The notes beneath the pieces are model-generated. The model did no database searches. It was not told the DNA's origin and saw only the letters and a list, made by a program, of their open reading frames with translations. Positions 35,727 to 43,715 of a DNA stretch of 64,000 nt are shown here, in pieces. The first letter of the stretch is position 1. Each line of letters opens with the position of its first letter. The DNA is taken from NCBI GenBank assembly GCA_022843925.1, contig JALHMS010000012.1, positions 62,001-126,000 on the forward strand, given 5' to 3'. The position numbers and the translations under genes are program-made. The DNA comes from Burkholderiales bacterium. GTDB taxonomy: Bacteria > Pseudomonadota > Gammaproteobacteria > Burkholderiales > Ga0077523.

Positions 35727-36950
35727 ATGCCAGGATTGCGTCCCCCGATGCAGGAGTCGGAGTCGTCCATGTCGGCATGCGCCGGCGGTGGCGCGCCGGA
35801 CACCGCCGACCGCATGGAGATCCTGGTCGTCGACGATTCTCCCTCGATCGTGGCGTTGCTCCGGAGCTACCTCACGGCGCAGGGCCATGGGGTCACCACC
35901 GTCGAGGATGGCGAGGCGGCGGTGGAAGCCTTCGCGAGATTGTCCCCGGATCTCGTCCTGCTGGATGTGGTCATGCCCGGCATGGATGGGATCGAGGTCA
36001 CCAAGCGCCTGAGGGCCATTTCCCGGGATCGCTGGGTTCCGGTCATCCTCGTGTCCTCGCTCCAGACCGAGCAGGATGTCGTCCGCGGTCTCGAAGCGGG
36101 CGCCGACGACTATCTTCCGAAACCGATCAATCTGGCGGTGCTGAAAGCGAAGATTCGTTCCTTTCACCGCATCGTCCGCATGCAGACCGAGATGCGCAGT
36201 CAGACGGACATGCTGCGCAGGCTCCAGGACGAACAGACGTACGAGCACGAATTGGCGGCCTCGCTGATCAAGGCGATCGTCCAGCGCGTCGGGCTCCAGG
36301 AGCCCCGCCTCGCATGGCGCGTCATGCCTTCGGCGCGGTTCAGCGGCGATGTCGTCGCAGCCGAGCGGGGCGCGAACGGGACGTTCTACGCGCTTCTCGC
36401 CGATGCCACGGGGCATGGGCTCACCGCATCGGTCAGCCTGATCCCGGCCCTCCAGATCTTCTACGGCATGGCGCGCAAGGGCTTGCCGCTCGGACAGATC
36501 GTCCGGGAGATCAACGCACGACTGCGGGAGCAGCTTCCCGTCGGCAGGTACGTGGCGGGACTGATGGTGGCCATCCATGACGAGGCTCAGCGATTCGAGT
36601 ACTGGAACGGCGGCATGCCGCCGGCCCTCCTGCTGGCCCCCGACGGGCAGTCCACGCGGGAACTCAAATCCGATCAGGTGGCGCTTGGCATCCTTCCCGA
36701 CGCCGACTTCGACGATTCATGCCGCGAACTGCCATTCGTGCGGGGCGAGCGATTGGTGGCGTACTCCGACGGCGTGATCGAAGCCACGGATCTGTCCGGC
36801 GAGCCCTACGGCATGAGTCGCCTTCTGGCGGCCGTGCACGCCTCGTCGGGCAAGGCCGCCCTCGACCGGGTGATGAGCGATCTCCACGCGCATCTCGACT
36901 GCGCGCCCCATCACGACGACGCCTCGATCTTCACCATCGATCTGGGCTGA
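35727..36950 (+). CDS. Response regulator with RsbU/SpoIIE PP2C output
   Basis: A 407-residue fusion: receiver (about 31-150; D80 in LLDVVMPG, K132), a coiled linker (about 150-185) and a SpoIIE/RsbU PP2C phosphatase with metal aspartates D208 (SGDVV), D226 (ADATGHG), D348 (YSDGVIEATD) and D397-D398. RsbU-type enzymes dephosphorylate STAS antagonists and so oppose RsbW. It follows the previous gene by four bases. ATG 35769 has the better ribosome site (GGAG, seven bases) and M30 also precedes the receiver, so the first 14-29 residues are uncertain. Confidence 0.9.
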   Translation: MPGLRPPMQESESSMSACAGGGAPDTADRMEILVVDDSPSIVALLRSYLTAQGHGVTTVEDGEAAVEAFARLSPDLVLLDVVMPGMDGIEVTKRLRAISRDRWVPVILVSSLQTEQDVVRGLEAGADDYLPKPINLAVLKAKIRSFHRIVRMQTEMRSQTDMLRRLQDEQTYEHELAASLIKAIVQRVGLQEPRLAWRVMPSARFSGDVVAAERGANGTFYALLADATGHGLTASVSLIPALQIFYGMARKGLPLGQIVREINARLREQLPVGRYVAGLMVAIHDEAQRFEYWNGGMPPALLLAPDGQSTRELKSDQVALGILPDADFDDSCRELPFVRGERLVAYSDGVIEATDLSGEPYGMSRLLAAVHASSGKAALDRVMSDLHAHLDCAPHHDDASIFTIDLG

Positions 36951-37011
36951 AACGGGTCTTCAAAGGTGGGTTCCGGCTGGACACCGATCGGCTGTCCAAC
37001 GAGATTTCATG

Positions 37012-37029
37012 CGGGTTTCCGCAAACCCG
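37012..37029. repeat. Inverted repeat upstream of the xoxF promoter
   Basis: CGGGTTT and AAACCCG form a 7-bp stem around a 4-base loop, 33 bases upstream of the -35 of the xoxF promoter. It has no T-run. It could terminate the signalling operon weakly or be an activator site for the xox promoter. The rest of the 263-base gap 36951-37213 shows no gene. Confidence 0.4.
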
Positions 37030-37061
37030 GTGCGTCACGGGCGTACGCTTCGTTTGCAGTG

Positions 37062-37090
37062 TTGACAAGGGGGAGGGGTTCCCTTACTTT
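37062..37090 (+). promoter_or_regulatory. Sigma-70 promoter of the xox operon
   Basis: A perfect TTGACA (37062-37067) is followed by a 17-base, G-rich spacer and TACTTT (37085-37090). Transcription would start near 37097, giving a leader of about 117 bases before ATG 37214. This is among the best promoter matches in the window. Confidence 0.7.
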
Positions 37091-37213
37091 CTCGCGCGGC
37101 GCGGCAACAATTCCCATCGGCGCGCTCTGTCAGGCACTCCGTAGTTTCGAAGTCATGCAAAAACCAAGGCCTCAGGGTGTCACAACCTAGAGGCGTATTC
37201 GGGAGGTACTTCA

Positions 37214-38947
37214 ATGGTGAAGCACTACAAGCGCGCGGCCGTCGTTGCCGCTCTGGCCGTCGCCTCCAGCGGCGCCTGGGCGCAAGGTCTGGACTCGGCG
37301 GAATCGAAGCTCTATCACAACTACGTCACCGACGACATGCTGCTCAACGCCGACAAGGACGCCAGCAACTGGCTCCATTACGGCCGCGACTACGAGACCA
37401 CTCGTTACAGCCCGCTTGCCCAGATCAACCAGGGCAACATCAAGAAGCTGAAGGCCGTCTGGAACCTGTCGTTCGGCGTGCTCGACGGTCAGGACAGCCA
37501 GGCTGTCGTCGTGAACGGCAACGTGTACGTGACCTCGTCCTACAACAAGGTCTGGTCCGTCGACGGTGCCACGGGCAAGGTGAACTGGAAGTACGAGCGC
37601 GAACTTCCGGGTGACGTCTTCCCGAAGCTCTGCTGCGACGTCGTGAACCGCGGTGTTGCGGTGTACAAGAACAAGGTCTACCTGGCCACGCTCGACGCGC
37701 ACATCGTTGCGCTCGACAACGCCACGGGCAAGGTCGTCTGGGACAAGAAGATCGGTGACTACACGTATGCCGAAACCTTCACGATCATGCCGATGGCCCT
37801 TCGCGGCAAGATCATCTTCGGTACGGCCGGCGCCGAGTACGGCGTCCGTGGCTGGATCGCGGCGATCGATGCCGACACCGGTGCCCCGGTGTGGAAGACC
37901 TACACGATCCCCGGCCCGGGCGAGCCCGGCAACGAGACGTGGGCTGGTGAGTCCTGGAAGTACGGCGGCGGTTCGGCCTGGATCACGGGTTCCTACGACA
38001 AGTCGACGAACACGCTGTTCTGGCCCGTGGGCAACCCCGGTCCCGACTTCGATCGTCACGTGCGTCTGGGCGACAACCTGTTCACGAACAGCAACCTCGT
38101 TTTGGACCCCGACACCGGCAAGATCAAGAGCTATTTCAACTACACGCCCAACGATCCGTACGATTACGACGGCGTGAACGAAATGATCCTGGTCGACCTC
38201 GGCGGCAAGAAGATGTGGCTGCATGGTTCGCGCAACGGTCACCTGTACGCGATCGACCGCGAGAACACGATCAAGACGAAGTACGGCAACGAGCACAAGT
38301 GCCTGTGGGTCTCGGCCATGCAGCGCGTGAACTGGACGAAGCCCATCACTCCGGCCAACAACTGCAAGCCGATCTACAACTGGCCCGAGAAGGACGTCGT
38401 GTATGACAAGCTGACGACCGACATCGCGCCGTCCCTGGACGGTGGCAAAGAGTGGCACCCGATGGCGTACAGCAAGCGCACGAAGATGGTCTACGTGCCT
38501 GTGTACGACTTCGCGATGGACCTCCAAGCCAAGAAGATGGAGTGGAAGCGCGGCGAATGGTACCTCGGTGCCAAGGTGCTGAACTTCAACGCGGGCGCCG
38601 GTGCAGTCAAGGCCTTCGATGCCGCCACGGGCAAGCTGGTCTGGGCGAAGTCGATGTCCTACCCCGCAACGGGCGGCATGCTCGCCACGGGCGGCGGTCT
38701 GGTGTTCTACGGCGATCCGGAAGGCTACTTCAACGCCGTGAACGACGAGACCGGTGAGCACCTCTGGTCCTTCAACCTTGGCACGGGTGTGTACGGTAAC
38801 CCGACCAGCTACTCCACCGGCGGCAAGCAGTACGTGTCGATCGTCTACGGTGCGGGCGGCGGCGGTATCTGGCCCCTGTACTACGGCGAGTGGTACAAGA
38901 AGCAGTCGAAGGGCGGCGGCCTGATGGTCTTCTCCGTGGAAGACTGA
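37214..38947 (+). CDS. xoxF: Lanthanide-type PQQ methanol/alcohol dehydrogenase
   Basis: A 577-residue periplasmic quinoprotein with a signal peptide ending GAWA (about residue 23) and an eight-bladed propeller. The vicinal disulfide C140-C141 (KLCCD) lies over PQQ. Metal ligands are E208 (GAEYGVRG) and N274 (VGNPGP); the catalytic aspartate D317 is followed by D319 in PYDYDGVN. The extra aspartate two residues on marks lanthanide-dependent enzymes of the XoxF/PedH group, where calcium-type MxaF has alanine. The chain is slightly short for XoxF. A MoxJ-type protein and a methanol-type cytochrome follow, which favours xoxF. Codon use is biased to common codons as in a highly expressed gene. 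GGGAGGT precedes the ATG. Confidence 0.85.
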   Translation: MVKHYKRAAVVAALAVASSGAWAQGLDSAESKLYHNYVTDDMLLNADKDASNWLHYGRDYETTRYSPLAQINQGNIKKLKAVWNLSFGVLDGQDSQAVVVNGNVYVTSSYNKVWSVDGATGKVNWKYERELPGDVFPKLCCDVVNRGVAVYKNKVYLATLDAHIVALDNATGKVVWDKKIGDYTYAETFTIMPMALRGKIIFGTAGAEYGVRGWIAAIDADTGAPVWKTYTIPGPGEPGNETWAGESWKYGGGSAWITGSYDKSTNTLFWPVGNPGPDFDRHVRLGDNLFTNSNLVLDPDTGKIKSYFNYTPNDPYDYDGVNEMILVDLGGKKMWLHGSRNGHLYAIDRENTIKTKYGNEHKCLWVSAMQRVNWTKPITPANNCKPIYNWPEKDVVYDKLTTDIAPSLDGGKEWHPMAYSKRTKMVYVPVYDFAMDLQAKKMEWKRGEWYLGAKVLNFNAGAGAVKAFDAATGKLVWAKSMSYPATGGMLATGGGLVFYGDPEGYFNAVNDETGEHLWSFNLGTGVYGNPTSYSTGGKQYVSIVYGAGGGGIWPLYYGEWYKKQSKGGGLMVFSVED

Positions 38948-39009
38948 TAGTCGTTCCCCGGGCGGGGTGTGAATCCCGCCCGCTGAAGCGCCGTCTGGCA
39001 GCAAAGCAT

Positions 39010-39045
39010 GGGGAGGGTGAAGCACTTACCCTCCCCTGTTCTTTT
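39010..39045 (+). terminator. Terminator or attenuator between xoxF and xoxJ
   Basis: A 9-bp stem (GGGGAGGGT/ACCCTCCCC) with a 9-base loop is followed by TGTTCTTTT. An additional GGGCGGG/CCCGCCC stem lies just after the xoxF stop (about 38959-38982). Partial read-through here would give much more XoxF than XoxJ and XoxG. The 281-base gap 38948-39228 shows no gene. Confidence 0.75.
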
Positions 39046-39228
39046 GTGGAGCACGAAAACGACTTCAACCGATCCTTGGTGAAGTCGTTGCAACGTCGGC
39101 AGGGCACAAAAATACGAGTCAGGGATGGAGGGGGCTTGCGTCGAGACGATGGAAGATCGCCGGCACAGGACGATGTGTTCAGTTGGTGCAAGTGACACTG
39201 TCGCTGAGCGACAGGTGAGGAGTGCAAG

Positions 39229-40086
39229 TTGAAGAATATGTTGAGACGGTTGGCAGCCATCACCGCGATGCTTGCCTTGGCCGCCGGATCGGTTGGTGCG
39301 GGCGCTGCCGATGACACTGAAGCCGATGAACCCAAGGACGCGCTCGGGCGCTCGAAAGCCCGGGGCATCATCACGGCATGTGCGGATCCGTTCGACTATC
39401 CGTACGCTCTCCAGAACGGAGACCCACCGGGCTTCGATGTGGAGATCCTCCGCGCGATCGCCAAGCGCGGCAACATGCGCATCGAGATGTACTGGGTGAG
39501 CACGGCGGGTCGTGGAGGTACGGCGAAGGCCTTCCGGACTTCGATCCTCGCCAAGAAGTGCGATGTTTTCCTCGGCCTGTCGGACAGCGGCGACGACGAC
39601 ATGCTGATGAACAAGATGCAATTCACGCAGCCCTACATCGGCATGGGCTACGTTCTCGTGACGCAGGGCAAGGCGGCCCCCTTCAAGACACTCGACGAGA
39701 TACGCGAGGCCAACTTCAAGGTCGGCGTCTCGATGTCCACCCCGATGGACGATTTCCTGTTCACGAACAAGATTCCGCGGGAGCTCTTCCTCGACAACCG
39801 ACGCATGATGGGTGCGCTCGGGAAAGGCGAGATCGACGCCGGAATGATGTGGTCCACCGCGCTGGGTGTCGCGCGCCTCGAGTTTCCAAAGGCTGAATTC
39901 CGTATCGCCGACGGTTTCGTGCCGCTCGAGGGCTTGCGGTTCAACGGGGCCTGGGCCATCCGAAAGCAGGACAAGACGCTCATGAAGTTCATCAACGAAG
40001 GCATTGACGAGCTGCTCACGAACGGAAAGATCCGGGAAATCGTGGAAAGCTACGGCGTGCCCTTCTTTTCACCGTTCTCGTCGTAA
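39229..40086 (+). CDS. xoxJ: MoxJ/XoxJ periplasmic binding protein
   Basis: A 285-residue family-3 solute-binding-fold protein with a signal peptide (about residues 1-26, MLALAAGSVGAGAA). The binding-protein core shows ITACADPFDYPYA, GFDVEILRAIAKRG and KCDVFLGLSD, as in the quinoprotein-associated MoxJ group. In methanol oxidation these proteins help make or activate the dehydrogenase and do not feed a transporter. I choose TTG 39229 because GAGGAG lies six bases upstream; ATG 39238 is in frame but too far from it. No transporter genes are nearby. Confidence 0.85.
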   Translation: MKNMLRRLAAITAMLALAAGSVGAGAADDTEADEPKDALGRSKARGIITACADPFDYPYALQNGDPPGFDVEILRAIAKRGNMRIEMYWVSTAGRGGTAKAFRTSILAKKCDVFLGLSDSGDDDMLMNKMQFTQPYIGMGYVLVTQGKAAPFKTLDEIREANFKVGVSMSTPMDDFLFTNKIPRELFLDNRRMMGALGKGEIDAGMMWSTALGVARLEFPKAEFRIADGFVPLEGLRFNGAWAIRKQDKTLMKFINEGIDELLTNGKIREIVESYGVPFFSPFSS

Positions 40087-40115
40087 TCCATTCGCGAATC
40101 TAGGGAGGAATCATC

Positions 40116-40544
40116 ATGAAGAAGTTCAGTCGCTGGATCGGAAGTCTGCTCGCCGGACTCACGATCGCGCTCACGTTCGCTGCCAGCCCTGCCCTGGCCG
40201 AGCAGGATCGCCACGGGATGGAGAACGACATGCCCATCCCGACCGACGAGGCGGCCCTCGAGAACGGCAAGGATCGCTATCAGGCGCGTTGTTCGTATTG
40301 CCATCGCCCGGACGGTCGTGGCGGTAGCAGCGGGGTGTGCCTGGCCTGTCAGAAGTACAAGCACGGCAGCCGTTCCTCCCAGATCTACGCCACCATCGCG
40401 GCCGGGAAGCCCTACACGAAGATGGGCGCGTTCGCGTCTACGTTGTCTTCGGAAGAAATCTTCAACATCGTGGCCTACATCCGAGCGCTCCAGGAGTGGA
40501 AGCTTAAGGATGATGCCGCTGCGGATTCGGGTGCCGGCAAGTAA
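40116..40544 (+). CDS. xoxG: Four-cysteine methanol-associated cytochrome c
   Basis: A 142-residue exported cytochrome with a signal peptide ending ALA (about 28). One heme site is CSYCH (C59, C62, H63) with M103 (YTKMGAF) as likely sixth ligand. A second pair, CLACQ (C75, C78), lacks the histidine and cannot bind heme in the normal way; this four-cysteine layout is known for a methanol-metabolism cytochrome family. It probably takes electrons from XoxF. It follows xoxJ by 29 bases with an AGGGAGG ribosome site. The symbol follows operon position. Confidence 0.8.
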   Translation: MKKFSRWIGSLLAGLTIALTFAASPALAEQDRHGMENDMPIPTDEAALENGKDRYQARCSYCHRPDGRGGSSGVCLACQKYKHGSRSSQIYATIAAGKPYTKMGAFASTLSSEEIFNIVAYIRALQEWKLKDDAAADSGAGK

Positions 40545-40580
40545 CCCGGGCGACTTGCGCAGGGCTGAGCCCCTGCAAAG

Positions 40581-40610
40581 AAAAAGCCGGCCTCGCGCCG
40601 GCTTTTTCTT
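40581..40610. terminator. Bidirectional terminator between xoxG and dut
   Basis: AAAAAGCCGGC and GCCGGCTTTTT form an 11-bp stem with a 5-base loop; the A-run on one side and T-run (TTTTTCTTT) on the other let it serve both convergent genes. Confidence 0.92.
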
Positions 40611-40623
40611 TGGCGCGCAGGGA

Positions 40624-41073
40624 CTACTTCGTTCCCGTGCTCCCGAATCCGCCTGCGCCGCGTTCGGATTCGCTGAATTGCCCGACTTCGCGAAAGTTGG
40701 CGTGCACGACAGGCACGATCACCAACTGGGCAATGCGCTCCATCGGGATGATCTCGAACGTCGTCGCACCACGATTCCAGAGCGACACGAACAGTTGGCC
40801 CTGGTAGTCGGAATCGATCAGACCCACCAGATTGCCCAGTACGACGCCGTGCTTGTGGCCGAGGCCGCTGCGTGGCAGGACCACGGCGGCAAGTCCAGGA
40901 TCCTGAAGATGAATGGCGATCCCTGTGGGAACGAGTTCGGTTTGTCCTGGTGCAAGGGCGATCGCGCTCGCCACGCAGGCGCGCAGATCCAGACCTGCAG
41001 ATCCCGGCGTCGCATACGCTGGCATGTGTTCACGAATCCGATCGTCGAGGATCCTGAGGTCGATGTCGATCAC
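40624..41073 (-). CDS. dut: dUTP diphosphatase
   Basis: A 149-residue trimeric dUTPase. All five motifs are present: [41 protein letters not shown] and the C-terminal [10 protein letters not shown]. It hydrolyses dUTP to dUMP and diphosphate, which keeps uracil out of DNA and feeds dTMP synthesis. The start is GTG 41073, which gives the standard N-terminus [11 protein letters not shown]; no ATG fits. It lies 32 bases after coaBC on the same strand, the usual arrangement. Confidence 0.95.
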   Translation of the reverse strand: MIDIDLRILDDRIREHMPAYATPGSAGLDLRACVASAIALAPGQTELVPTGIAIHLQDPGLAAVVLPRSGLGHKHGVVLGNLVGLIDSDYQGQLFVSLWNRGATTFEIIPMERIAQLVIVPVVHANFREVGQFSESERGAGGFGSTGTK

Positions 41074-41105
41074 GAGTGTCGTCTTTTGATGGATGGGAAA
41101 GGGGC

Positions 41106-42302
41106 TCAGCGCGCAGCGGAATAGAGGCGGGCGATGTGGGTGACGAGACGCCGCGCCTGTTCCGACTTGGGCGCACGCGGCAGGACCTGTCGTCCGCTGT
41201 CGTCGAACAGGACGATCTCGCTGTCCTCCGTGCCCATGGACTGCTGCGCGAGGTTGGCAGCGAGAAGCGGAACGTTCTTGCGCCTGCGCTTCGCTTCCGC
41301 GAACTCGTCGAGTCGTTCGCTCTCCGCTGCGAATCCGACGCAGAAAGGCGGGTTCGCCCGGCTCGCGACGTTGGCGAGAATGTCGACGGTGGGCGCGAGC
41401 TCGATGGCGAGAATGCGCGCGTCCTTCTTCAGCTTCTGCTCCTGCGGATGCAACGGCGTGTAGTCGGCGACGGCTGCGACGCCGATGAAGATATCGCATT
41501 CCGTGAGTCGAGCCTCGACGGCCGCGAGCATGTCTGCGGCGCTCACTACATCGATGGTGTCGATGCCGGGCGGTGGCGTGAGGGCCGTGGGGCCGCTGAC
41601 CATGGTGACTTTCGCCCCGGCATCGCGGAGCGATCTTGCAAGGGCATGGCCCATGCGGCCGGAACTGAGGTTGGTGATGCCTCGAACGGCGTCGATGCGT
41701 TCGAAGGTCGGCCCTGCCGTCAGCACCACCCGTACACCGTCGAGAATCCTGGGTTCGAACCAACCGAGGATCTGTTCGCAGAGCGCTTCGGGTTCCGTCA
41801 TGCGGCCCATGCCGGTTTCCCCGCAGGCCTGGGAACCGCTATCCGGGCCGAGGACGACGGCGCCATCCTCGCGCAATCGAGCGATATTGCGTTGGGTCGC
41901 AGGGTGCTCCCACATCTGCCGGTTCATCGCCGGCGCGACCATGAGCGGGCAATCGCGTGCGAGGCAAAGGGTGGAGAGCAGGTCGTCCGCGGCACCGAGG
42001 GCAAGCTTGGCCAGAAAATCCGCGCTGGCCGGGGCCACGACGACGAGATCCGCCGAGCGCGACAGGTCGATGTGACCCATGCCGTTGCCGACCGCAGAGT
42101 CCCAGAGATTCGTATGGACCGGGCGCCCCGAGAGCGCCTGCATCGTGACGCTTCCGATGAAGCGTGTCGCCGCCTCCGTCATCACCACATCCACGGCGAT
42201 CTCCGCCTTCACGAGCAGGCGGCAGAGCTCCGCCGCCTTGAACGCGGCGATGCCGCCGGTGACTCCAAGCAGGATGCGTCGCTGTCCGAAGGTCTGGGTC
42301 AT
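41106..42302 (-). CDS. coaBC: Bifunctional CoaBC of coenzyme A synthesis
   Basis: A 398-residue fusion of phosphopantothenoylcysteine decarboxylase (residues 1-190) and phosphopantothenate-cysteine ligase. [13 protein letters not shown] binds [16 protein letters not shown] carries the catalytic histidine, [12 protein letters not shown] and [12 protein letters not shown] the decarboxylase cysteine; [16 protein letters not shown] and the [12 protein letters not shown] region belong to the ligase. It works with PanB and PanC (54-56 kb) in making coenzyme A. It is divergent from radC; the in-frame part before ATG 42302 is not used. Confidence 0.95.
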   Translation of the reverse strand: MTQTFGQRRILLGVTGGIAAFKAAELCRLLVKAEIAVDVVMTEAATRFIGSVTMQALSGRPVHTNLWDSAVGNGMGHIDLSRSADLVVVAPASADFLAKLALGAADDLLSTLCLARDCPLMVAPAMNRQMWEHPATQRNIARLREDGAVVLGPDSGSQACGETGMGRMTEPEALCEQILGWFEPRILDGVRVVLTAGPTFERIDAVRGITNLSSGRMGHALARSLRDAGAKVTMVSGPTALTPPPGIDTIDVVSAADMLAAVEARLTECDIFIGVAAVADYTPLHPQEQKLKKDARILAIELAPTVDILANVASRANPPFCVGFAAESERLDEFAEAKRRRKNVPLLAANLAQQSMGTEDSEIVLFDDSGRQVLPRAPKSEQARRLVTHIARLYSAAR

Positions 42303-42375
42303 GGCCGGCGAGTCCGTGAACAAGGGGCCGGAGTGTAAACTGAGTCGCGTCTTCCTCGCGATGGGAGCCGCTGTC

Positions 42376-43050
42376 GTGTCGATCAAGGACTGGCCCGAGC
42401 AGGACCGGCCCCGGGAGAAGCTGCTCAACCGCGGCGCCGGCGCACTGTCGGACTCGGAGTTGCTCGCCGTGGTGCTCAGGACGGGCATGGCAGGGCGCAG
42501 TGCCGTGGAACTGTCCCGCACACTTCTGGCAGATCGTGGGGGGTTGTCGGGCCTTCTCGGGACACCTCGGGAAGGGCTTACCGGACTGCCGGGCTTGGGA
42601 ACGGCAAAGGCCGCGCAACTGCAGGCCGTGCTGGAGATCGCGAGAAGGGTGCTTGCCGAGGAACTTAGGACAAGGGATGTTCTGACGTCGCCCGATCGCG
42701 TGAAGGACTACCTGAGGCTGTCTCTCCAGCATCTGGATCGCGAGGTCTTCGTCGTGATCTACCTGGATGCACAGAACCGTGTGCTGTGCATGGACGAACT
42801 CTTTCGCGGCACTCTCACCCAGACCAGCGTCTATCCGCGCGAGGTCGTCAAGGGAGCGCTTTCGAGGAATGCAGCCGCGGTGATCTTCGCGCACAACCAT
42901 CCCTCCGGCGTTGCAGAACCGAGTCACGCAGACGAGGCGCTCACCCGCGCGCTGAAGAGCGCGTTGGCACTGGTGGATATCGCAGTGCTGGATCATTTCG
43001 TGGTCGGACAGGGCGGCGCGGTATCGTTCGCCGAGCGAGGCCTTCTCTGA
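42376..43050 (+). CDS. radC: RadC, JAMM-domain protein
   Basis: A 224-residue RadC protein: helix-hairpin-helix region ([14 protein letters not shown]) and the JAMM metal motif [14 protein letters not shown]. Despite the name, no role in recombination repair is confirmed for the family. I take GTG 42376, which has GGGAG eight bases upstream and yields the common start MSIKDWP; ATG 42361 is also in frame. Neighbours coaBC (divergent) and rpmB-rpmG (downstream) are the conserved context. Confidence 0.93.
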   Translation: MSIKDWPEQDRPREKLLNRGAGALSDSELLAVVLRTGMAGRSAVELSRTLLADRGGLSGLLGTPREGLTGLPGLGTAKAAQLQAVLEIARRVLAEELRTRDVLTSPDRVKDYLRLSLQHLDREVFVVIYLDAQNRVLCMDELFRGTLTQTSVYPREVVKGALSRNAAAVIFAHNHPSGVAEPSHADEALTRALKSALALVDIAVLDHFVVGQGGAVSFAERGLL

Positions 43051-43116
43051 CGGGGTGTTGCGGGACCACTTGATCGGACGGCAGCGCACGGATCGCCGGT
43101 GTTTCGAAGGAGTCGC

Positions 43117-43146
43117 TTGAGGGGGAGGCCCCCCGCGTGGTATAAA
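43117..43146 (+). promoter_or_regulatory. Promoter of rpmB-rpmG
   Basis: TTGAGG (43117-43122) and TATAAA (43141-43146) are 18 bases apart. Transcription would start near 43153, about 28 bases before the rpmB ATG, with CCGGAG as ribosome site. Confidence 0.7.
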
Positions 43147-43180
43147 TCGCGCCTCTCGAATTTCGCCTCCGGAGCTAACC

Positions 43181-43417
43181 ATGGCCCGCGTCTGTCAAGT
43201 CACCGGCAAGAAGCCGATGGTCGGGAACCATGTTTCCCACGCAAACAACAAGACCAAGCGGCGTTTCCTGCCCAATCTCCATCACCGCCGTTTCTGGGTG
43301 GAGACCGAGAACCGGTGGGTCAGCCTCAGGGTGAGCCAGGCTGGCTTGCGCACCATCGACAAGAAGGGCATCGACGTCGTCCTTGCCGAACTGCGTGCTG
43401 CCGGCGACAGCGTCTGA
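43181..43417 (+). CDS. rpmB: Ribosomal protein bL28
   Basis: A 78-residue bL28. The opening [16 protein letters not shown] and the [13 protein letters not shown] region are diagnostic. It is the single-cysteine, zinc-free form. It is followed after 20 bases by rpmG, the standard order. Confidence 0.97.
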   Translation: MARVCQVTGKKPMVGNHVSHANNKTKRRFLPNLHHRRFWVETENRWVSLRVSQAGLRTIDKKGIDVVLAELRAAGDSV

Positions 43418-43437
43418 TAGGGACGGAGATCTGAAAA

Positions 43438-43593
43438 ATGCGCGACAAGATCAAGCTTGAATCCACGGCCGGCACCGGCCACTTCTACACGACCACGAAG
43501 AACAAGAAGACGACGCCTGAGAAGCTCGAGATCAAGAAGTACGATCCCGTGGTTCGAAAGCACGTCATCTACAAGGAAACGAAGCTCAAGTAA
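43438..43593 (+). CDS. rpmG: Ribosomal protein bL33
   Basis: A 51-residue protein starting [20 protein letters not shown] and ending [11 protein letters not shown], typical bL33. It lacks the CxxC pairs, so it is the zinc-independent type. GGACGGAG lies upstream of ATG 43438. It is too short for most ORF cut-offs. A terminator follows after 18 bases. Confidence 0.96.
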   Translation: MRDKIKLESTAGTGHFYTTTKNKKTTPEKLEIKKYDPVVRKHVIYKETKLK

Positions 43594-43611
43594 CCGGCTC
43601 CGTTGCCCGAG

Positions 43612-43640
43612 AAAAAGCCCGCCAAAGCGGGCTTTTTTCG
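43612..43640 (+). terminator. Terminator after rpmG
   Basis: AAAAAGCCCGC and GCGGGCTTTTTT form an 11-bp stem around CAAA, followed by the T-run. The A-run on the left may also let it stop the convergent desaturase transcript. Confidence 0.93.
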
Positions 43641-43715
43641 TTTGGGCGGATCGATCGGCCGGATCCTACGGCGGATCGCGACGGCTCGGACAGTCGCGAT
43701 CCGGGCTACAGCCGG

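Noticed and set aside
38890-39195. A 101-residue open frame after xoxF
   Set aside because: It begins inside xoxF and covers two hairpins including a terminator; no ribosome site and no recognisable protein.
39229-40086. Amino acid ABC transporter binding protein
   Set aside because: No permease or ATPase genes are nearby, and position between xoxF and a methanol-type cytochrome points to the MoxJ/XoxJ branch.
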